This document shows, piece by piece, positions 7,575 to 10,151 of a stretch of 10,151 nt of DNA. How positions within the stretch are numbered: the first letter of the stretch is position 1; every line of letters starts with the position of its first letter. This DNA comes from an uncultured Lachnospiraceae bacterium (lineage in GTDB: Bacteria; Bacillota; Clostridia; Lachnospirales; Lachnospiraceae): positions 1 through 10,151 of the forward strand of contig CAJKWK010000073.1 in assembly GCA_905203555.1 (NCBI GenBank), given 5' to 3'. The notes beneath the pieces were generated by a model. The model made no database searches. It saw only the letters and a list, made by a program, of their open reading frames with translations, and had not been told where the DNA came from. A program made the translations under genes and the position numbers.

Positions 7575-7657
7575 ATAGCGATAGGTAATCCTTTGATGTT
7601 ATCTCCGGATTTTCCCCCGCTCTAAACCGGACATGAACCTTTCAATTCATCCGGCTT
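7575..7657 (-). ncRNA. Group II intron domains V and VI and 3' splice site
   Basis: Domain V is exactly 34 bases (7657-7624). It has an 8-base-pair lower stem (AAGCCGGA with TCCGGTTT) containing the catalytic AGC triad, a two-base bulge (TG), a 6-base-pair upper stem (TGAATT with GGTTCA) and a GAAA tetraloop. A two-base linker (7623-7622) leads to domain VI. Its basal stem is AGCG/CGCT, followed by GGG with CCT and AATCC with GGATT (7611-7607 with 7591-7587). An unpaired A at 7582, seven bases from the proposed end, is the best branch-point candidate; A7586 is the alternative. This architecture is diagnostic of group II introns. The exact branch residue and splice end are inferred. Confidence 0.85.
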
Positions 7658-7669
7658 GCCATCAAGGTC

Positions 7670-9595
7670 TTAGATTGCGTTACATTTCAAACAACTCTCA
7701 ACTTTTGCAAGGTTTCTAAATTTATTCAGCTTCTTTAACTGCTTATCATCAAGTTTCAGATTAGTTAAATATTTCCTGATTGTTTCTGGATTAGTGGCAT
7801 GTATAAGGCGATGGACTTCTTCACTGACGATTGCCAGGTTTTTGTATTCGTCCGTTCCGCCGAGATATTTGGGCACTTTATGGTGACAGTGAATGTCACC
7901 TATTGTGAGCTTTTTCCCAGTTACCGCACATTTCCCATATTGGGCACAATATAGCGAAATGCGGTTGTCATTATAGGCTGCTGTTCGGTAGGGTATCGGG
8001 TTACGCATCAGATAATGCATGATACCCGTATCAATGCTTTTTCCCAGCATTTTGTGAATTGCTTCCCTGCCTTCTGGCGTATAGCTATTCGTTATACGCC
8101 GTTTCATCATCGGATTTTTATGCTTTACAAATCCAATCGGCGCAAGCGCATATCCCCTGACAAATTTTAATTGCTCACTGTTGCCATAACGCTCCTTGAT
8201 ATAATCAGGAATAATAAAACCAGCTTTCTTTCTTCTTGCCTGCTTCGCAGTCTTCAGACGCTTTTTAAGCCTTGCCTTTAGGCTCTTGTGGACGGAAAAG
8301 GCCAGTACATGAAAGTCACGGCAAACAAAGGTTGCCATGCTGTAGTAATTATGGACACCTATCACGTAGGAATTAAACCGGGCTACTGCCGCATGTTCCG
8401 CACGTTTTCCGTGTCCGGGAAATTCAATGTCATGGATCAGACTTTTCATATCTGTTGCGATTTTATGGAGCGACTTCTCCCTGACATGGCTCTCAACAAC
8501 AAATTTAGGGCTGCTTTCACAGCCGTGGTTTGTTGCCTTTATACGCAGTCCGAGAAATTCTGAGTATGTTTCTTTCAAATTCACGATATTAGACTTTTCT
8601 GGGCTTATATCCAGACCCAGACGGCCTTTCAGCCAGCCTTTTACTGCATAAAATAATTTTTCTGCCTGCTGGTAGCTTCTGGTAAATAACTTGAAGTCAT
8701 CAGCGTACCGTACACAGGTAACCTCTTTCAGGTGTGTGTACTCCTTGAGCATTTTGTACTTATTTCCCTTATTTTCACTCCCGGTGTAGTTTATCCCGGT
8801 GGCATATTTCTTGCGTGTTGGAAACTCTTCCCACTGGCTGGCTATCCACCAGTCCAGTTCGTTCAGCACAATGTTAGACAGAAGCGGAGAAATAACGCCG
8901 CCCTGTGGTGTACCTTTCTCAGGAAATCCAATTTCTGCGACCTCAGCCTTTAACATTGCTGATATAATACTCAGAAGCTTTTTGTCCCGGATTCCCAATG
9001 TCCACATCTGTTTCAGCAACTTTCCATGGTTTACGTTATCAAAGAACCCTTTAATATCAATATCCACCACATAATAGTAGTGGGATAGCTGAATATTTTT
9101 ATAAACCAACGCCAGCGCATGTTCCTGACTCCGATTTGGCCTGAATCCATAACTATGGTCATGGAATTTTGCCTCACAGATTGGTTCAAGAACTTGCAGG
9201 ACACACTGCTGTATCAGCCTGTCGAGTATAGTTGGGATTCCGAGCGGCCTCTTCTTCGTCGGGTCACTGCCTTTCGGAATTTCCACGCGCAATACGCTCT
9301 GTGGTTTGTACCAGCCCAGTTTCTTCTGAACCAGTGCAATCAACTTTTCATCAGAGAGCTTTTCAAGATTTTTAATTGTCCTTCCGTCCGTGCCAGCGGT
9401 CTTGCTTCCATGGTTTGCCTTGATGTTACGGTATGCCAACCTTATATTTTCCGGCAGGGCGATAATCTCCACGAGATTTTTAAACACCCGGCCTTGCTGG
9501 CTGCTGGCATACAGCCTATCCTGGATTCCCTGAAAGTCATAATATTCCGCATGGCGCAGTTTTGCTTTCTTTTGTACCTTGTCTTTTGTTGCCAT
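7670..9595 (-). CDS. ltrA: Group II intron reverse transcriptase/maturase with HNH endonuclease
   Basis: A 641-residue LtrA-type intron-encoded protein. It helps the intron RNA fold and splice, then, as a ribonucleoprotein, cuts target DNA and copies the intron into it. The N-terminal RT region (about 40-350) has RPLGIPTILDRLIQQ, SYGFRPNRS, motif A (VDIDIKGFFDNV, D178/D180), TPQGGVISPLLSN, and the catalytic YADD at 297-300. The X/maturase region follows (about 365-480). The C-terminus has an HNH domain (about 548-600): cysteines C550, C556 and C570, the HCHHK cluster at 569-573, N586 and H595. Full length and all key residues are kept. The ATG at 9595 follows GAAAGAAGG at good distance. The gene lies in domain IV, and its stop (7670-7672) is 12 bases before domain V. 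Confidence 0.95.
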   Translation of the reverse strand: MATKDKVQKKAKLRHAEYYDFQGIQDRLYASSQQGRVFKNLVEIIALPENIRLAYRNIKANHGSKTAGTDGRTIKNLEKLSDEKLIALVQKKLGWYKPQSVLRVEIPKGSDPTKKRPLGIPTILDRLIQQCVLQVLEPICEAKFHDHSYGFRPNRSQEHALALVYKNIQLSHYYYVVDIDIKGFFDNVNHGKLLKQMWTLGIRDKKLLSIISAMLKAEVAEIGFPEKGTPQGGVISPLLSNIVLNELDWWIASQWEEFPTRKKYATGINYTGSENKGNKYKMLKEYTHLKEVTCVRYADDFKLFTRSYQQAEKLFYAVKGWLKGRLGLDISPEKSNIVNLKETYSEFLGLRIKATNHGCESSPKFVVESHVREKSLHKIATDMKSLIHDIEFPGHGKRAEHAAVARFNSYVIGVHNYYSMATFVCRDFHVLAFSVHKSLKARLKKRLKTAKQARRKKAGFIIPDYIKERYGNSEQLKFVRGYALAPIGFVKHKNPMMKRRITNSYTPEGREAIHKMLGKSIDTGIMHYLMRNPIPYRTAAYNDNRISLYCAQYGKCAVTGKKLTIGDIHCHHKVPKYLGGTDEYKNLAIVSEEVHRLIHATNPETIRKYLTNLKLDDKQLKKLNKFRNLAKVESCLKCNAI

Positions 9596-10151
9596 AGTCG
9601 GCCTTCTTTCCTATTGGATTTGGCCTTTCTTAGTCTTACTCGAACCTATGGAGTTTGTTTGTAATATAATATTTCTTGCAATCTTACCCTGACTACAGCC
9701 CGTCCCTCCACCGCTTACTTTTTTCACGGCTTCATCGGTATCATGGCTGCTGTTTCCTCCCCGGTTAAGGAAAGTTATGCCGCACCCCCGGTAAGTGGTG
9801 ACACGGTTTTCCTTTCCAGCGCTTCTCTGCCCGCAACGGCTCCACGCCGGGAACTTTCCACGTTCCGATATTCCTATTCTTCTATCTTTTCAACCGCACT
9901 TAGGTTTCCCTTTAAGCCTGTGTGCTTGCCGGTGCCTGTAACACCGCAGGGTGGTTCCTATTCACCAATCGTACTTTACCCCACACACGCCGCATTTGCG
10001 ACAACGGCCTTTCTGACCGCTCGAATTATAGACTTGTACATTCGGGATTTTGTCAGTGTTTCCACATACTCGCCATATGCGGTTATGACCCCCCGGCCTA
10101 TCACCCACGGCCACCTCTGGCTCGCTTTTGCCCTACCGTTTTAAGTCGTGT
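9596..10151 (-). ncRNA. Group II intron 5' RNA (domains I-III), no protein gene
   Basis: This stretch of more than 500 bases has no supported gene. It precedes the intron protein and has the position and size of domains I-III, with short helices such as the GTG-GAAA-CAC tetraloop hairpin (10065-10056) and GGCC repeats close to the edge. I could not assign EBS1/EBS2, because the 5' exon with its IBS partners is outside the window. A 133-codon frame on the + strand (9743-10144) is antisense to this RNA and is treated as spurious. Confidence 0.7.

Larger units (their letters stand above)
7575..10151 (-). mobile_element. Group II intron (ORF-containing retroelement), 5' end outside window
   Basis: A self-splicing retroelement inserted in the sense direction of the VirB4 gene. 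Its parts are a structured RNA 5' of the protein gene, an intact intron-encoded protein, and a canonical domain V/VI. From the protein start to the window edge there are 556 bases, close to the usual size of domains I-III in this type. No convincing GUGYG 5' terminus is followed by a matching exon here, so the 5' splice site is probably just past 10151. The 3' end is placed at 7575 because DVI pairs AGCG (7621-7618) with CGCT (7580-7577), leaving a terminal AU, as in the family's AY rule. An alternative end at 7581 (also AU) is possible. The complete protein and core RNA suggest it can still splice and move. Confidence 0.9.

Noticed and set aside
9119..9664. 181-codon + strand frame
   Set aside because: It is antisense to the intron reverse transcriptase and runs past that gene's start; no motif or ribosome site supports it.
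9743..10144. 133-codon open frame on the + strand
   Set aside because: It lies wholly antisense to the structured 5' RNA of the group II intron, has no recognised domain and no good ribosome site. Open frames opposite such RNA are common and often annotated wrongly as hypothetical proteins.
1..10151. CRISPR array, tRNA or rRNA genes, insertion-sequence ends, oriT or att sites
   Set aside because: No regularly spaced repeats, tRNA-like cloverleaf, transposase or terminal inverted repeats were seen. The relaxase and integrase genes that usually mark oriT and att are not in the window.

Overview
The window is an internal stretch of an integrative conjugative element of the Tn1549/CTn type, from a low-to-mid GC Bacillota, most likely a gut clostridium (Lachnospiraceae or a relative). 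This rests on recognised protein families and gene order, not on a database search. Every supported gene is on the minus strand, so the module is transcribed from high to low coordinates. Genes are packed with short gaps or overlaps, ribosome sites are strong and close, and I see no internal promoter, so it looks like part of one long transfer operon.

In order of transcription, positions 10151 to 7575 hold a group II intron whose 5' end lies outside the window. It has a structured 5' RNA (10151-9596), an intact reverse transcriptase/maturase/HNH endonuclease gene (9595-7670), and a well-formed domain V and VI (7657-7575). Directly after it is the 3' exon of a VirB4/TraE-type conjugation ATPase (7574-7207). 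By family comparison the intron sits about at the Walker B region of that ATPase. Next come a 36-residue membrane peptide (DUF3789-like, 7190-7080) and a 938-residue membrane-anchored cell-wall hydrolase with 3D, M23 and NlpC/P60 domains (7076-4260, CD1108 type). Then follow a small helical DUF4315 protein (4217-3915), a secreted, membrane-anchored DUF4366 protein with a very acidic C-terminal tail (3961-2528, CD1107 type), an MT-A70 adenine methyltransferase (2523-1963), and topoisomerase III (1966 to beyond base 1).

The genes fit a Gram-positive type IV secretion and DNA-processing module. VirB4 powers the channel, the triple-domain hydrolase opens the peptidoglycan, and the DUF4366 and DUF3789 proteins probably belong to the envelope complex. 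The methyltransferase and TopB act on element DNA. Because the intron interrupts the ATPase, transfer probably depends on splicing. The most interesting points are the intron in the VirB4 catalytic core, the opposite charge of two predicted cytoplasmic tails in neighbouring membrane proteins, repeated short motifs in the hydrolase tail, and the coupled MT-A70/topB pair.
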